A stretch of 64,000 bases of DNA, from NCBI RefSeq assembly GCF_001428335.1, contig NZ_LMSG01000018.1, positions 124,001 to 188,000 on the forward strand, in the 5' to 3' direction. Within the stretch, counting starts at the first letter, position 1; each line of letters begins with the position of its first letter. The position numbers and the translations under genes are program-made. This document shows, piece by piece, positions 7,538 through 19,195 of this stretch. The notes under the pieces were generated by a model. It did not search any database. It was not told the DNA's origin and was given only the letters and a program-made list of their open reading frames with translations. The DNA is from Arthrobacter sp. Soil762. GTDB taxonomy: Bacteria > Actinomycetota > Actinomycetes > Actinomycetales > Micrococcaceae.

Positions 7538-9260
7538 TTCCACGCTTTTCCTGGCCGGCAACACCCCCGATGCCCCGCGCAGCGACCTCCCCGAACTGCT
7601 GACGGCGCTCGCCGCGGACCTGCGCCGGGTGGACTACACGCTCGACGGCGTGGCGGGGCTGCTGGGCGAGTCAGCCTACCGCGCGCTGAACCGGGACCAG
7701 ATCATCCCGGCGCTGCTGGCCACCGAAAGCGCCGTTCAGATTGATGCGGCAGGGGGTGAGGCTGCGCACGGTGAGAAGACGACGGCGGCGCTCGCCGCCG
7801 TCGTGCGTCTCTGGCTCCTGGCGGAACCGCAGACGCGGGAAACGCTCGACGCCGCCCTGCCGGGAATCCGAGCCGACGGCCTGGTGGAGCTGGGGCTGCT
7901 CGAGCCCGTGCCCGGCCCAGAGCTGGCCGGCCCTGAGCTGCCCGGCGCCGATCAGCCGGCGCAGGACTTGCTGCAGGCGAAAGCGGATCTGCGGCCGTAC
8001 GGCTGGGACTCAAATGAGGACGGCAGCGGCGGCGCCGAGCTCTGGGTGGCCAGCGACCTCGCCGCGCACCAGCAGGCCGGCATGCTGCGGCACGACCATG
8101 TGCTGGGGATCGGGCAGGCGTCCACCACGCTGGTGCAGACCACCGTCCGCCGCCACGTCGCCAAGGCCCTGGACCTGGGCACGGGCTGCGGCATCCAGTC
8201 CTTCCATCTCCTGCACCATGCCGAGCATGTGACGGCAACGGACATCTCGGAGCGGGCGCTGGCCTTCACCCGGTTTAACCTCCTCCTTAATGCCGAGGCC
8301 CTGCACCTGGACCCGGACAGGCTGGAGGACCGGGTCAGCCTTCGGCTGGGGTCTCTCCTGGAGCCGGTGGCGGGGGAGGAATTCGAGCTGGTGGTGTCCA
8401 ACCCGCCGTTCGTCATCACCCCGCGGACCTTGGACGAAGCCGCGTCCGGGCAGTTCACCTACCGTGACGGCGGGCTGCCCGGGGACGACATCGTCGCTTC
8501 GCTGGTGGCCGCCCTGCCCTCAGTCCTCGCGCCGGCCGGAACAGCCCAGCTTTTGGGCAATTGGGAAGTCACCGCGGGGACGCAGTGGTCGGACCGGCCG
8601 CAAAGCTGGGCCGGTCCGGACGTGGACGCCTGGTTCATCCAGCGCGAGCAGGTGGGCCCGGAGCAGTACGCCGAAACGTGGCTGCAGGACGCGTCCGAAT
8701 CCCGCGACCGGAAGCATTACCGGGACGCCTACGCCGCCTACCTGGCGGACTTCGCTTCCCGGAACGTGGAGGGCATAGGCTTCGGCATGATCTGGCTGCG
8801 CCGGCCGACGGCGGGACGACCCGCCGCCTCCATCAGCCGTTTCGAGGAAATCACGTACCCCATTGAGCAGCCCATCGGGCCTCACCTGGGCGCCGCCGTC
8901 GAGCGTTCCGACTGGCTGGCCGCCAACAGCCTGGCGGACGCGCACCTGCTCGTGGCGGACGACGTCACCGAGGAGCGCCATCAGCGCCCCGGCGCCGAGC
9001 ACCCCGGCGTGATCCTGCTGCGTCAGGGTGCGGGCCTGCGCCGGACCAATCTGCTCAGCACCGAACTCGCCGGATTTGTCTCCGCGTGCGACGGTGACCT
9101 CTCCGTCGGTCAGATCATCGGAGCCCTTGCGGCGCTGCTCGGCGGGAGCCTTGCCGGGGAGGACGGGTTCGACGGCGACGCGTTCCGGACCAGGCTGCTC
9201 GACGACGTCGCGAACCTGGTCAGCGACGGTTTCCTGGTTCCTTCCGAGCCTGCTGAATAG
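7530..9260 (+). CDS. Class I SAM-dependent methyltransferase
   Basis: A 576-residue protein. An N-terminal helical region of about 190 residues is followed by a Rossmann methyltransferase domain with motif I L-D-L-G-T-G-C-G (about residue 213) and motif IV N-P-P-F (about 290). N-P-P-F/Y marks enzymes that methylate planar nitrogens in DNA, RNA bases or glutamine side chains, as in PrmC and RsmC. The long C-terminal part has no motif I can name. GTG 7530 overlaps the stop of the TipA-like gene, so both are translated from one mRNA and would be drug-inducible together. The substrate is not known; an rRNA target is a guess from context. Confidence 0.82.
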   Translation: MTDSTLFLAGNTPDAPRSDLPELLTALAADLRRVDYTLDGVAGLLGESAYRALNRDQIIPALLATESAVQIDAAGGEAAHGEKTTAALAAVVRLWLLAEPQTRETLDAALPGIRADGLVELGLLEPVPGPELAGPELPGADQPAQDLLQAKADLRPYGWDSNEDGSGGAELWVASDLAAHQQAGMLRHDHVLGIGQASTTLVQTTVRRHVAKALDLGTGCGIQSFHLLHHAEHVTATDISERALAFTRFNLLLNAEALHLDPDRLEDRVSLRLGSLLEPVAGEEFELVVSNPPFVITPRTLDEAASGQFTYRDGGLPGDDIVASLVAALPSVLAPAGTAQLLGNWEVTAGTQWSDRPQSWAGPDVDAWFIQREQVGPEQYAETWLQDASESRDRKHYRDAYAAYLADFASRNVEGIGFGMIWLRRPTAGRPAASISRFEEITYPIEQPIGPHLGAAVERSDWLAANSLADAHLLVADDVTEERHQRPGAEHPGVILLRQGAGLRRTNLLSTELAGFVSACDGDLSVGQIIGALAALLGGSLAGEDGFDGDAFRTRLLDDVANLVSDGFLVPSEPAE

Positions 9261-9272
9261 CGGTTTGGCCAG

Positions 9273-9302
9273 CCCCGGAACACCCCAAATCGGGGTCCCG
9301 GG
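9273..9302. terminator. Hairpin after the methyltransferase gene
   Basis: Inner stem ACCCC (9282-9286) pairs with GGGGT (9292-9296) around loop AAATC. An outer CCCGG/CCGGG extends it. No T-run follows, so termination is only suggested by the position between two genes. Confidence 0.35.
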
Positions 9303-9416
9303 CGGGTCTCATGAACCAGTGGGTTTTCCACATGAATGCGCACTATTGTCCAAAATATGGTGAACTAGGCCAATATGGGCTCATCTGCCCGAGCAACCTT
9401 TTTCTGTAGGAGCACC

Positions 9417-12146
<2,730 letters not shown>

Positions 12147-12193
12147 GTACGGCCGGAATTGCGCCGGGCTCTCCAACGTGGTCGAGTAGATAC

Positions 12194-12646
12194 ATGACTG
12201 AACAGCCCGGCACAGCCGATCTCACGCCGCTCAACGACCTCGAAGAGAAGCTCGCCCTCGGCGGCCAGCCCGATGGCAGCCCGGTGGACGTCATCCTGTC
12301 CTTCCTCAACAGCGAGGTCTACGTCATCAGCACCGACGGCATCGAAGGGGAGGATTCGCAGGTGGAGCCGCTGGTATTGGCGAACGCCGACGGCGAGCCC
12401 GTCCTTGCGGTGTTCTCGCACCCCAGCCGCGTTGACGAGCAGTATCTTGAGGCGGCCCCGAACGTCCTGGGGACCCAGGGTGCAGCCATCATCGCCAACA
12501 TTGGCGAGGAATTGGGCATGGTGATCAACCCCGGCGCTGCGTACGGGTTTGAGATCAACCCGGAGGGCGTCGCCAACATCAAGCGCGACTTCAAGCGGGC
12601 GGATGAGCTTCCCGACGGCGCACCCGAGGACGCCTCCGCAAACTGA
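12194..12646 (+). CDS. SseB family protein
   Basis: A 150-residue protein with the SseB N-terminal fold seen by pattern: a short acidic N-terminus, V-Y-V-I-S-T-D, then L-V-L-A-N-A-D-G-E-P-V-L-A-V-F-S. A later G-M-V-I-N-P-G segment is also typical. Despite the family name (rhodanese enhancer or type III effector labels), the function of the actinobacterial members is not established. ATG 12194 follows topA by 47 bases on the same strand, so it may be cotranscribed with topA. Confidence 0.75.
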   Translation: MTEQPGTADLTPLNDLEEKLALGGQPDGSPVDVILSFLNSEVYVISTDGIEGEDSQVEPLVLANADGEPVLAVFSHPSRVDEQYLEAAPNVLGTQGAAIIANIGEELGMVINPGAAYGFEINPEGVANIKRDFKRADELPDGAPEDASAN

Positions 12647-12698
12647 CATCTTTAGTGCAGGTTGTGAGTGAGGGCCCGGGCGGGGGAATAATGGCAGG

Positions 12699-13703
12699 AT
12701 GCGGCTAGGCGTCCTTGATATCGGGTCAAACACTGTCCACCTTCTCCTGGTGGATGCCCACCCTGGCGCGCGTCCGGTGCCTTTCGCGTCGCACAAACGG
12801 CCCATATCCCTGGTCCAATACCTGGATACCGACGGCAACATCACCGACGAAGGGCAGCACGAGCTGACCGAATTCGTCCTTGAAGCCTGGGAGTTTGCCG
12901 CCAGGCACAAAGCGGACGACCTGCTGGCTTTCTGTACGTCTGCCATCCGTGAAGCCACTAACGGCCCTGCCGTGCTGGCCCGGGTCAAGCACGAAACCAC
13001 TGTCACCCTGCAGGAACTGACCGGCAGCGAAGAAGCCTCCATGACCTTCTTCGCCGTCCGCCGCTGGTACGGCTGGGGTGCGGGACCGATCCTGAACCTG
13101 GACATCGGCGGCGGCTCCTTCGAAATGGCCTTCGGGCAGGACGAACTGCCCGAAGTGGCCACTTCGGTGCCGCTGGGCGCCAGCCGCCTGACCCGCGACT
13201 GGCTGGCTGAGGACCCGCCTTCCGCCAAGAGCGTCAAAGAGCTGCGCCGCTACATCCGGGCCACCCTCGCCCCGGCAGTCAGGCAGTTCGACGGCTTGGG
13301 CCGCGCCAACGTTGTGGCTGGAACCTCCAAGACCTTCCGGTCGCTCGCCAGGGTCGCCGGAGCAGCCCCCAGCGCCGCAGGGCCGTACGTGAAGCGCACA
13401 CTTAACGCCACGGATCTGGGCGTCTGGGCGCAGCGCATTTCAGCCATGAAGTCCGAGGACCGGCTCTTTCTGCCGGGCGTGTCAGAGGCCCGCGCGCACC
13501 AGCTACTCGCCGGAGCCCTGGTAGCCGAGGCCGCCTTGGAAATGTTCAAGTTCAAGAAGATCAGGATCTGCCCGTGGGCGCTGCGTGAAGGGCTGATCCT
13601 GCGCCGGCTCGACCAGCTGGTCTTCGCCGGCCCGCTGGATCCGGCCCCGCATATCGCGGAGCCCGCCGCGGCACGGCAGGCGATCGGGGCTTCACCCGCC
13701 TGA
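12699..13703 (+). CDS. Ppx/GppA family phosphatase
   Basis: A 334-residue member of the ASKHA exopolyphosphatase / pppGpp phosphohydrolase family. The phosphate-1 motif is D-I-G-S-N-T-V-H-L-L-L at the N-terminus and the phosphate-2 motif is L-D-I-G-G-G-S-F-E. The catalytic glutamate is expected in the T-S-A-I-R-E-A segment. The length matches the short actinobacterial form (Rv0496-like), which lacks the C-terminal HD domain. It hydrolyses the terminal phosphate of short-chain polyphosphate or pppGpp; which of these applies here cannot be decided from sequence. An AT-rich AATAAT lies 6 nt before ATG 12699. Confidence 0.88.
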   Translation: MRLGVLDIGSNTVHLLLVDAHPGARPVPFASHKRPISLVQYLDTDGNITDEGQHELTEFVLEAWEFAARHKADDLLAFCTSAIREATNGPAVLARVKHETTVTLQELTGSEEASMTFFAVRRWYGWGAGPILNLDIGGGSFEMAFGQDELPEVATSVPLGASRLTRDWLAEDPPSAKSVKELRRYIRATLAPAVRQFDGLGRANVVAGTSKTFRSLARVAGAAPSAAGPYVKRTLNATDLGVWAQRISAMKSEDRLFLPGVSEARAHQLLAGALVAEAALEMFKFKKIRICPWALREGLILRRLDQLVFAGPLDPAPHIAEPAAARQAIGASPA

Positions 13704-13745
13704 GGCCCGGGCTGGCCTAGGGCGCAGACACCGGGGCCGCCTGGC

Positions 13746-15191
13746 TCATGAGTGGCTCATCAGCAAGAGCTCCGGACGGCGTGCGGCCCAGGGCCGCACA
13801 GCTTCCACGGCGGCGCCAACGGCGAAGACCGTGGCGTCGTCGAACGGGTGGCCCACAATCTGCACCCCGGTGGGGATGCCACAGTCTGCCAATCCGCTCG
13901 GTACGGCCAGCACCGGGCAGCGGTTGGCGATATTGAACGGCGCCGTCATGTGGCCCTGCCAGTAATGTTCCAAATGCACCTCGCCGGCTTCAATGCCGTC
14001 AAGGTACATGCCGTCAGCGTCGAGCGCGGCAATGGCAGAGGTCGGGCAGATCAAGGCATCGAAGCCAGCCATCGCAGCGGCCAGTTCAGCCTGGAGGCGC
14101 GTCTCCGCCCTAATGCCGTCGACGAAGCGGTTTTCTTCTGCAGCTTTGCGAGCGTCCGCCATGAAGCGTCGGGTGTAGGCAGCAAGCAGCTCCGGTGCGT
14201 CTGCGGTGTCATCGTCCATGGCCGGGCCCAGGAGGTAACCAAAATGCGTGAACATCGTCGCGCTGATATCTGCGGTGGTCCAGGGCAGTTCGATCTCTTC
14301 AACCACAGCTCCGGCTGCGCGCAGGGCGGAGGCCACGGCGCGGGTGTTGGCCTCTATGTCCGCGGCCACGGGGTAGTTCCCCAGCCGGATGCACAGCGCG
14401 ATGCGCATGCCGGGCACTGCCGAGGTAGCGTCGGCAGCCGGAGGGCAGGACAGTCCCGGACCGCCGGCGAGGGAAGTATGGTCCCCGGGATGCCGGCCGG
14501 ACATGACGTTCGCCAGCAAGGCAGTGTCCGCGACCGTCCGCGCCATCGGGCCGTCGCCGCGGTAGTGGTCGGCAGAGAGCGGGGCCAGACCGGGAATCCT
14601 CCCATATGGTGCTTTGTAGCCGACGGTTCCTGTGAACGACGCCGGCAGCCGGGTTGAGCCGGCGATGTCGGAGGCGGTGGCGAGCGGCGTGAGTCCGGCG
14701 GCCAGGGCCGCACCCGAGCCGCCCGAGGAGCCACCCGGGGAAAACCGCTGGTTCCACGGGTTGCGGGTGACACCCCACAGCGGACTGTGGGTGACCGTGG
14801 CACAGCTGTATTCCGGCGTGGTGGTGCGCATGTGGATGATTCCGCCCGCCCGGCGGATCCGATCGATGACGGGATGGTCCGCCTGCGCAAGCTCGCCCTT
14901 ACGGGCCACCAGTCCCTGCGAGAGGGTGAGTCCCTTGATCCCGTGCTTTTCTTTTGCGGCGACCGGCAGCCCCAGCAGTGGCGTCAGGTCCCGGCCCCGC
15001 GCGTATGTCGCGGCCGCCTGACGTGCGGCGGGCAGCGCTTCTTCGAAGAGGGTTTCTGTCAGGGCGTTGATCTGGTCGTTGACGGCTTCCGTCCTCGCGA
15101 TCACCGCGTCCAGGAGCTCCACGGGCGAGAGCTCCCTGGCGCGGAAGAGCCGCAAGGCTGTGGCGGCGTCGAGGTAGTGCAGTTCGGTCAT
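13746..15191 (-). CDS. Amidase (amidase signature family)
   Basis: A 481-residue amidase with the Ser-cisSer-Lys triad of the amidase signature family. The Lys is in P-V-A-A-K-E-K, the cis-Ser in G-G-S-S-G-G-S-G-A-A, and the nucleophile Ser in S-D-I-A-G-S-T-R. Full length and apparently intact. Its start overlaps the stop of the upstream carbamoyl-amino acid hydrolase gene (ATGA, 15188-15191), so both belong to one operon behind the MHS transporter. It hydrolyses a carboxamide to acid and ammonia; the substrate is not readable. Context points to amide or ureido nitrogen use. Confidence 0.88.
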   Translation of the reverse strand: MTELHYLDAATALRLFRARELSPVELLDAVIARTEAVNDQINALTETLFEEALPAARQAAATYARGRDLTPLLGLPVAAKEKHGIKGLTLSQGLVARKGELAQADHPVIDRIRRAGGIIHMRTTTPEYSCATVTHSPLWGVTRNPWNQRFSPGGSSGGSGAALAAGLTPLATASDIAGSTRLPASFTGTVGYKAPYGRIPGLAPLSADHYRGDGPMARTVADTALLANVMSGRHPGDHTSLAGGPGLSCPPAADATSAVPGMRIALCIRLGNYPVAADIEANTRAVASALRAAGAVVEEIELPWTTADISATMFTHFGYLLGPAMDDDTADAPELLAAYTRRFMADARKAAEENRFVDGIRAETRLQAELAAAMAGFDALICPTSAIAALDADGMYLDGIEAGEVHLEHYWQGHMTAPFNIANRCPVLAVPSGLADCGIPTGVQIVGHPFDDATVFAVGAAVEAVRPWAARRPELLLMSHS

Positions 15192-16453
15192 GCCAGCGCC
15201 TCCGCCGGCAGCGGGAAGGACTCTGCGAGGGCCCCGTGTGTGAGCTCTCGGGCCACGCCGGTGAGCATGTCCACACCGACAACCATGTCGGCGTCGGTGG
15301 TGAATTCGCGTTCGCAGTGCGAGACGCCATCCACGCTGGGGATGAACAGCATCACGGACGGTGCCACCGTGTTCATGGCAACGGAATCGTGCCCGGCCAT
15401 GGTCTGGATCCGCCGCACGGAGAGCCCCAGATCAGCCGCCACTTTGTCCGCGAGTTCCAGGCCGGCCTCGGGAAAGTGGCGGATGGGGCGGATATCGAAG
15501 TCCTTGATGTTGACCTTGATGTCATGCTCGCGCGCCAGCACATCGATGTCCTCGATGAGCTTGGCGCGTGCTGCCTTGACGATGTCCGGATCGCCAGAGC
15601 GGAGGTCCGCCACGAGGTGCACCCGGCGCGCCACCACGATGGGTGAGTTCGGCTCCAGCGTCAGCTGTCCCACGGACGAGACGAGGGCCTCGTCCGCGAA
15701 GTCCTTCGTGACATCGTGCACCATAAGGATGATCTTGGACGCTGCAACAAGGGCGTCGTGGCGGTCGGCCATGGCGGTGGCGCCGGTGTGTGACTGTTCT
15801 CCAAGCACCTCGATGTCCAGCTTCTGGGTGTACCAGCTGCTGTCAACCAGGCCGATCGAGATCCCTTCGCGCTCCAGGATCCGGCCTTGCTCGATATGGA
15901 TCTCCGCGTAGCCGGCAACCTCGGGCCCCTCGGCCGTGCCGAGGTACCCGATGCCGTCCAGCGCCTCACGGACCGTGACCCCCTGCAGGTCCGCCACATC
16001 CAACATCTGTTTCCGCTGCAGGAGTCCCGCAAACACCGAACTTCCCATGATGCTCGGCGCGAACCGGCCGCCCTCCTCATTGAACCAGTTCACCACCGCC
16101 AGGTTGAACCGCGGCGCGGCCCCGCCCTCCGCAACCTCGGCATCCAGATGCCGGGCCGCGTGCAGGGCGGCGACGACGCCGTAGGCGCCGTCGAACCGGC
16201 CGCCGAGCGGCTGGCTGTCGAGGTGGGATCCGATCAGCACATAGGGCGCCCCCGGCGTCCACTCCAGCAGCCCGAACATGTTGCCGATCCCGTCCACCCG
16301 GAGTTCCCATCCGGCGTCGCGCACCCACCCGGCGAACCAGTGGCGTGTCTGCGCATCCTCCGCCGTGGCTGCCTGGCGGTCGACGCCATTGTTGGAGGTG
16401 GCGCCGATGGTGGCCACATGGTGGAAGTCTTGGAGGAAAACTGCTGAGTTCAT
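15188..16453 (-). CDS. Zn-dependent N-carbamoyl amino acid hydrolase (M20 family, HyuC/AmaB/beta-ureidopropionase type)
   Basis: A 421-residue M20-type metallohydrolase. Metal-site motifs are G-S-H-L-D-S-Q-P-L-G-G-R-F-D-G-A-Y-G-V and N-E-E-G-G-R-F. A-G-H-D-S occurs late in the protein, as in L-carbamoylases, allantoate amidohydrolase and bacterial beta-ureidopropionase. These enzymes split an N-carbamoyl (ureido) group into the amine, CO2 and ammonia. The gene lies between the MHS transporter and the amidase on the minus strand and starts 45 bases after the transporter stop. With the beta-alanine-type genes at 20.9-23.9 kb, a ureidopropionase role is attractive but not proven. Confidence 0.87.
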   Translation of the reverse strand: MNSAVFLQDFHHVATIGATSNNGVDRQAATAEDAQTRHWFAGWVRDAGWELRVDGIGNMFGLLEWTPGAPYVLIGSHLDSQPLGGRFDGAYGVVAALHAARHLDAEVAEGGAAPRFNLAVVNWFNEEGGRFAPSIMGSSVFAGLLQRKQMLDVADLQGVTVREALDGIGYLGTAEGPEVAGYAEIHIEQGRILEREGISIGLVDSSWYTQKLDIEVLGEQSHTGATAMADRHDALVAASKIILMVHDVTKDFADEALVSSVGQLTLEPNSPIVVARRVHLVADLRSGDPDIVKAARAKLIEDIDVLAREHDIKVNIKDFDIRPIRHFPEAGLELADKVAADLGLSVRRIQTMAGHDSVAMNTVAPSVMLFIPSVDGVSHCEREFTTDADMVVGVDMLTGVARELTHGALAESFPLPAEALA

Positions 16454-16498
16454 GGGAAGTCCTTTGTATGTTGCGGTGGCGAGGAGCAGGCGGCGGGC

Positions 16499-17863
16499 TT
16501 AGCCCATGCGGCCGCGCGTTTCGGGAACCTTGGTGAACAGCACCAGAAGGAGCACGACGGCGGCAGCGGCGGCCATGTAGAAGCCGGGGGCGTGCGGCAC
16601 TCCGGTGCCGCCGACGAGGGCCGTGCCGATGAACGGTGCCGTGCCGCCGAAGAGCGCGTAGGCGCCGTTGTAGCTGATCGCCGCCGAGGTGAAGCGCGTC
16701 CGGGTCGTGAAGATTTCGACGAAGAACGTGTAGCAGCCGCCGCCGTAGATGCACAGCGCCACCACGAAGACCGCCTGTCCCAGGAGGGCGAGCGGAAGGC
16801 TGCCGCTGGTCACGAGCATAAAGCTCGGCACCGAAAGCAGGGCCAGCGCGGCGGACCCTGCAATGAGCATCGGTTTGCGGCCGAAGCGGTCCCCGATCCG
16901 GCCACCGATGGGAAGCAGGACGGCGTAAAGGGCAAGGGCGGCGGCGTTGACCAGGAGGGACTGCTCACGGCTCAAGTGGCCCGTGGTCTGCACGTAGGAC
17001 ACGAAATAGGCCGAGAGGAAATAGAAGCCCATCGCGGTGAGACCCATGACGAAAATGACCTGCACCATGCGGAGCCTGTTTTCGCGGAAAGCCTCGCGGA
17101 CCGGGCTGAATTCCTTGGTCCGGGACGCCTTGGCCTCGTTGAACGCATCGCTTTCCACCGTGCGGCTGCGGATCCAGACACCGAAGAGGGCCAGCGGCAG
17201 TGCCAGCAGGAACGGCAGCCGCCAGCCCCATGCCATGAAGGATTCGTTGGGCATCGATTGGCTGAGAATCAGGATCATCGACCCGGCAACCACCGAGGGC
17301 AGCGCGGTGGCGGCGATGGTGATGTTGAGCCAGAACCCGCGGCTTTCGACGGGCGCATGCTCGAAGACGAACGATGGCGCTCCCACGGACTCGCCACCCG
17401 CGGAGAAGCCCTGGACTAGGCGGCAAAGGACCAGCAGGACAGGTGCCCAGGCGCCGATCTGGCCGTATGTAGGGAGCAGCCCCATCAGCGCGGTTGCGCC
17501 GCCGATGGCGATGAGGGTGATGGTCAGGACGCGGCGGCGGCCGATCCGGTCACCGAGAGCTCCGAAGAACAGCCCGCCGATGGGACGGACCACGAAGGCG
17601 ACGCCGAAGGTGGCGAAGGTGGCGAGCATGGCGGTGACGGGATTGCTGCCCGGGAAGAACAGCTGCGAGAAGATGACGGCGGTGAGGCCGTAAAGGGTGA
17701 AGTCGTAGAACTCGATGAACTGGCCGATGCTGCCGCCGGCCAGGACCCGCTTCTGCATCTTGGTGATGCGGGGGGTTCCGGACCGGGAAGCGTCCCGGTC
17801 CGGGGTCGTCGTCGGGGTGGTCCCGGGGACCGGTGACTGGTCCTTGAGGTCGTTGATCGTCAT
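16499..17863 (-). CDS. MFS transporter, metabolite:proton symporter (MHS) family
   Basis: About 454 residues with 12 predicted membrane segments. The MHS signature is G-Q-F-I-E-F-Y-D-F-T-L-Y-G in the first helix, and G-D-R-I-G-R-R-R-V lies in the loop after helix 2. MHS proteins import organic acids, betaines or related metabolites with protons. I prefer ATG 17863, whose first bases overlap the stop of a small upstream ORF (ATGA); GTG 17872 is in frame and would add three residues. Neither has a Shine-Dalgarno, so coupling to the small ORF is likely. It probably imports the substrate of the downstream hydrolase and amidase. Confidence 0.88.
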   Translation of the reverse strand: MTINDLKDQSPVPGTTPTTTPDRDASRSGTPRITKMQKRVLAGGSIGQFIEFYDFTLYGLTAVIFSQLFFPGSNPVTAMLATFATFGVAFVVRPIGGLFFGALGDRIGRRRVLTITLIAIGGATALMGLLPTYGQIGAWAPVLLVLCRLVQGFSAGGESVGAPSFVFEHAPVESRGFWLNITIAATALPSVVAGSMILILSQSMPNESFMAWGWRLPFLLALPLALFGVWIRSRTVESDAFNEAKASRTKEFSPVREAFRENRLRMVQVIFVMGLTAMGFYFLSAYFVSYVQTTGHLSREQSLLVNAAALALYAVLLPIGGRIGDRFGRKPMLIAGSAALALLSVPSFMLVTSGSLPLALLGQAVFVVALCIYGGGCYTFFVEIFTTRTRFTSAAISYNGAYALFGGTAPFIGTALVGGTGVPHAPGFYMAAAAAVVLLLVLFTKVPETRGRMG

Positions 17864-18009
17864 GACAGCCACGCTAGTTTCGCGGTGTTTCCGATGTCCC
17901 CTGCGGTGTTACGGGCCCGGGAAATGAAATCTGCTGATGTTGCCGCGGTGTTGCCGGCAGGCCACGGTCCGGACATACGTCGGACACTTTGGGCGTGAAT
18001 CGGAACCAT
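17860..18009 (-). CDS. Small upstream ORF coupled to the MHS transporter gene
   Basis: A 49-codon ORF starting at ATG 18009 behind a strong Shine-Dalgarno (AAAGGAG, 18021-18015). It ends in TGA at 17862-17860, inside the ATGA overlap with the transporter start. The product begins M-V-P-I-H-A-Q and resembles nothing I know. The good ribosome site, together with the absence of one at the transporter, suggests a leader peptide or coupling ORF. It could also be chance in GC-rich DNA. Confidence 0.4.
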   Translation of the reverse strand: MVPIHAQSVRRMSGPWPAGNTAATSADFISRARNTAGDIGNTAKLAWLS

Positions 18010-18122
18010 TGAATCTCCTTTGATCAACATGGTTGTCGCGCTTCGGGACTCGGCCAAGGGCCGTCTTTGAGCGGGATTTGCCGTTGGAATCCCGCCGGCA
18101 CCACCGCACTGCACCAACTGTG

Positions 18123-18138
18123 TGTGATCCGGTTCACA
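18123..18138. promoter_or_regulatory. CRP/GlxR-type binding site
   Basis: TGTGA-TCCGGT-TCACA is a perfect match to the CRP/GlxR consensus (TGTGA, six bases, TCACA). It lies in the 233-bp stretch between the LysR gene (which ends at 18243) and the small ORF, about 260 bp upstream of the transporter start on its strand. It suggests cAMP-dependent control of the transporter-hydrolase-amidase operon. I did not find a convincing -10 at the canonical distance. Apart from this site, an AT-richer patch at about 18140-18185 and the small ORF, the gap at 17864-18242 shows nothing. Confidence 0.5.
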
Positions 18139-18242
18139 TCTGTCCAATTGATTGTTTTGACCGAACCGATGGATTTTATCGATGCCAAATGTTCCGGATT
18201 TGCGAGCCGCAGTCGTCGATGGGCCAGGGGAGTCCCCCGCAG

Positions 18243-19160
18243 TTACTGCCGGGCGGCTCCATAAAGCCGGATGCACGTCTCCTCAAAAGCGAGGGCCCTG
18301 CGGGTGGGCTGGACTCCCTCCGGCCGGACCAGCATCACCTCGATCGGCGGGAAGTCATCCGTCAGGGTCAGGGCAACCACCCTGCCGCCGGAATACGTCA
18401 GGTCACTGTGGAGTCTCTGGTTCAGCATGGCGTAGCCGTGCCCCTTCGCGACAAACGAGCGGACCGTTTCATATCCGGCAAAGCGGTGCCGGACGTTGGG
18501 CACCACCCCGGCGATCGCGTACAGCTGCTCGTAGTATTCCCGGCTGTGCGGGAGATCCAGCACCACCGAGGGTTCGCCGTCGAGATCCTGCAGCGCTATG
18601 CTCCGCTCGGGCCGGGACGCCGCCGGGTGCTCAGCATGGACCAGCACATGAGGGGGCACACGCTCGAGAACCGTGTGTGTGAAGCCCCGGCCCAGGCCGA
18701 GACCATACATCAACGCGACATCGCACTGCCCTTCGAGGAGGGCTGTCTGCAGGCTCGCCAGGTCGGCCTCAAGGAAGGAGACCTCGACCCCCGGATGCTG
18801 GACTTCGAAGGTCTGCAGGATTGCGGGAAGCCGGAAGGGCGCCAGCGGCGCGAACACGCCCACCTTGAGCTCTCCGACCAGGCTTGTCGCAAGCCCCCGG
18901 GCGGACTCGTACAGCGAATCCGCATGCTCCAGCAGCACCTTGATGTCCTGGGCAATCTGCCGGCCGGACGGTGTCAGCCGCAGGCCGCGCGTCCTGAGCC
19001 GGACAAACAGCTGGGTCGACAGGCTTGCTTCAAGCTGGGCCATTGCGGTGGACAGGGTGGACTGTGTCACGAGCAGTCGTTCGGCTGCCGCTGTCATGTT
19101 TTCGAGCTCGGCCACCACCGCGAAATACCGCAGCTGGGTCAAGGTAAAGGGCTTTGCCAT
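18243..19160 (-). CDS. LysR family transcriptional regulator
   Basis: A 305-residue LysR regulator. The N-terminal winged helix is F-T-L-T-Q-L-R-Y-F-A-V-V-A-E and then S-T-L-S-T-A-M-A-Q-L-E, followed by a two-lobed substrate-binding domain of usual length. It lies upstream of the MHS transporter, hydrolase and amidase genes on the same strand with a regulatory gap between. It is therefore the likely activator of that operon, with a pathway intermediate as coinducer. It also follows the PucR gene by 35 bases and may be cotranscribed with it. Confidence 0.9.
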   Translation of the reverse strand: MAKPFTLTQLRYFAVVAELENMTAAAERLLVTQSTLSTAMAQLEASLSTQLFVRLRTRGLRLTPSGRQIAQDIKVLLEHADSLYESARGLATSLVGELKVGVFAPLAPFRLPAILQTFEVQHPGVEVSFLEADLASLQTALLEGQCDVALMYGLGLGRGFTHTVLERVPPHVLVHAEHPAASRPERSIALQDLDGEPSVVLDLPHSREYYEQLYAIAGVVPNVRHRFAGYETVRSFVAKGHGYAMLNQRLHSDLTYSGGRVVALTLTDDFPPIEVMLVRPEGVQPTRRALAFEETCIRLYGAARQ

Positions 19161-19195
19161 TCGTCAATGCTCGCATTCTGCGCGGATCCGCGCGG

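Noticed and set aside
9375..9416. Longer N-terminus for topA from ATG 9375
   Set aside because: No ribosome site, and residues do not resemble TopA; GTG 9417 has TAGGAG at the right distance.
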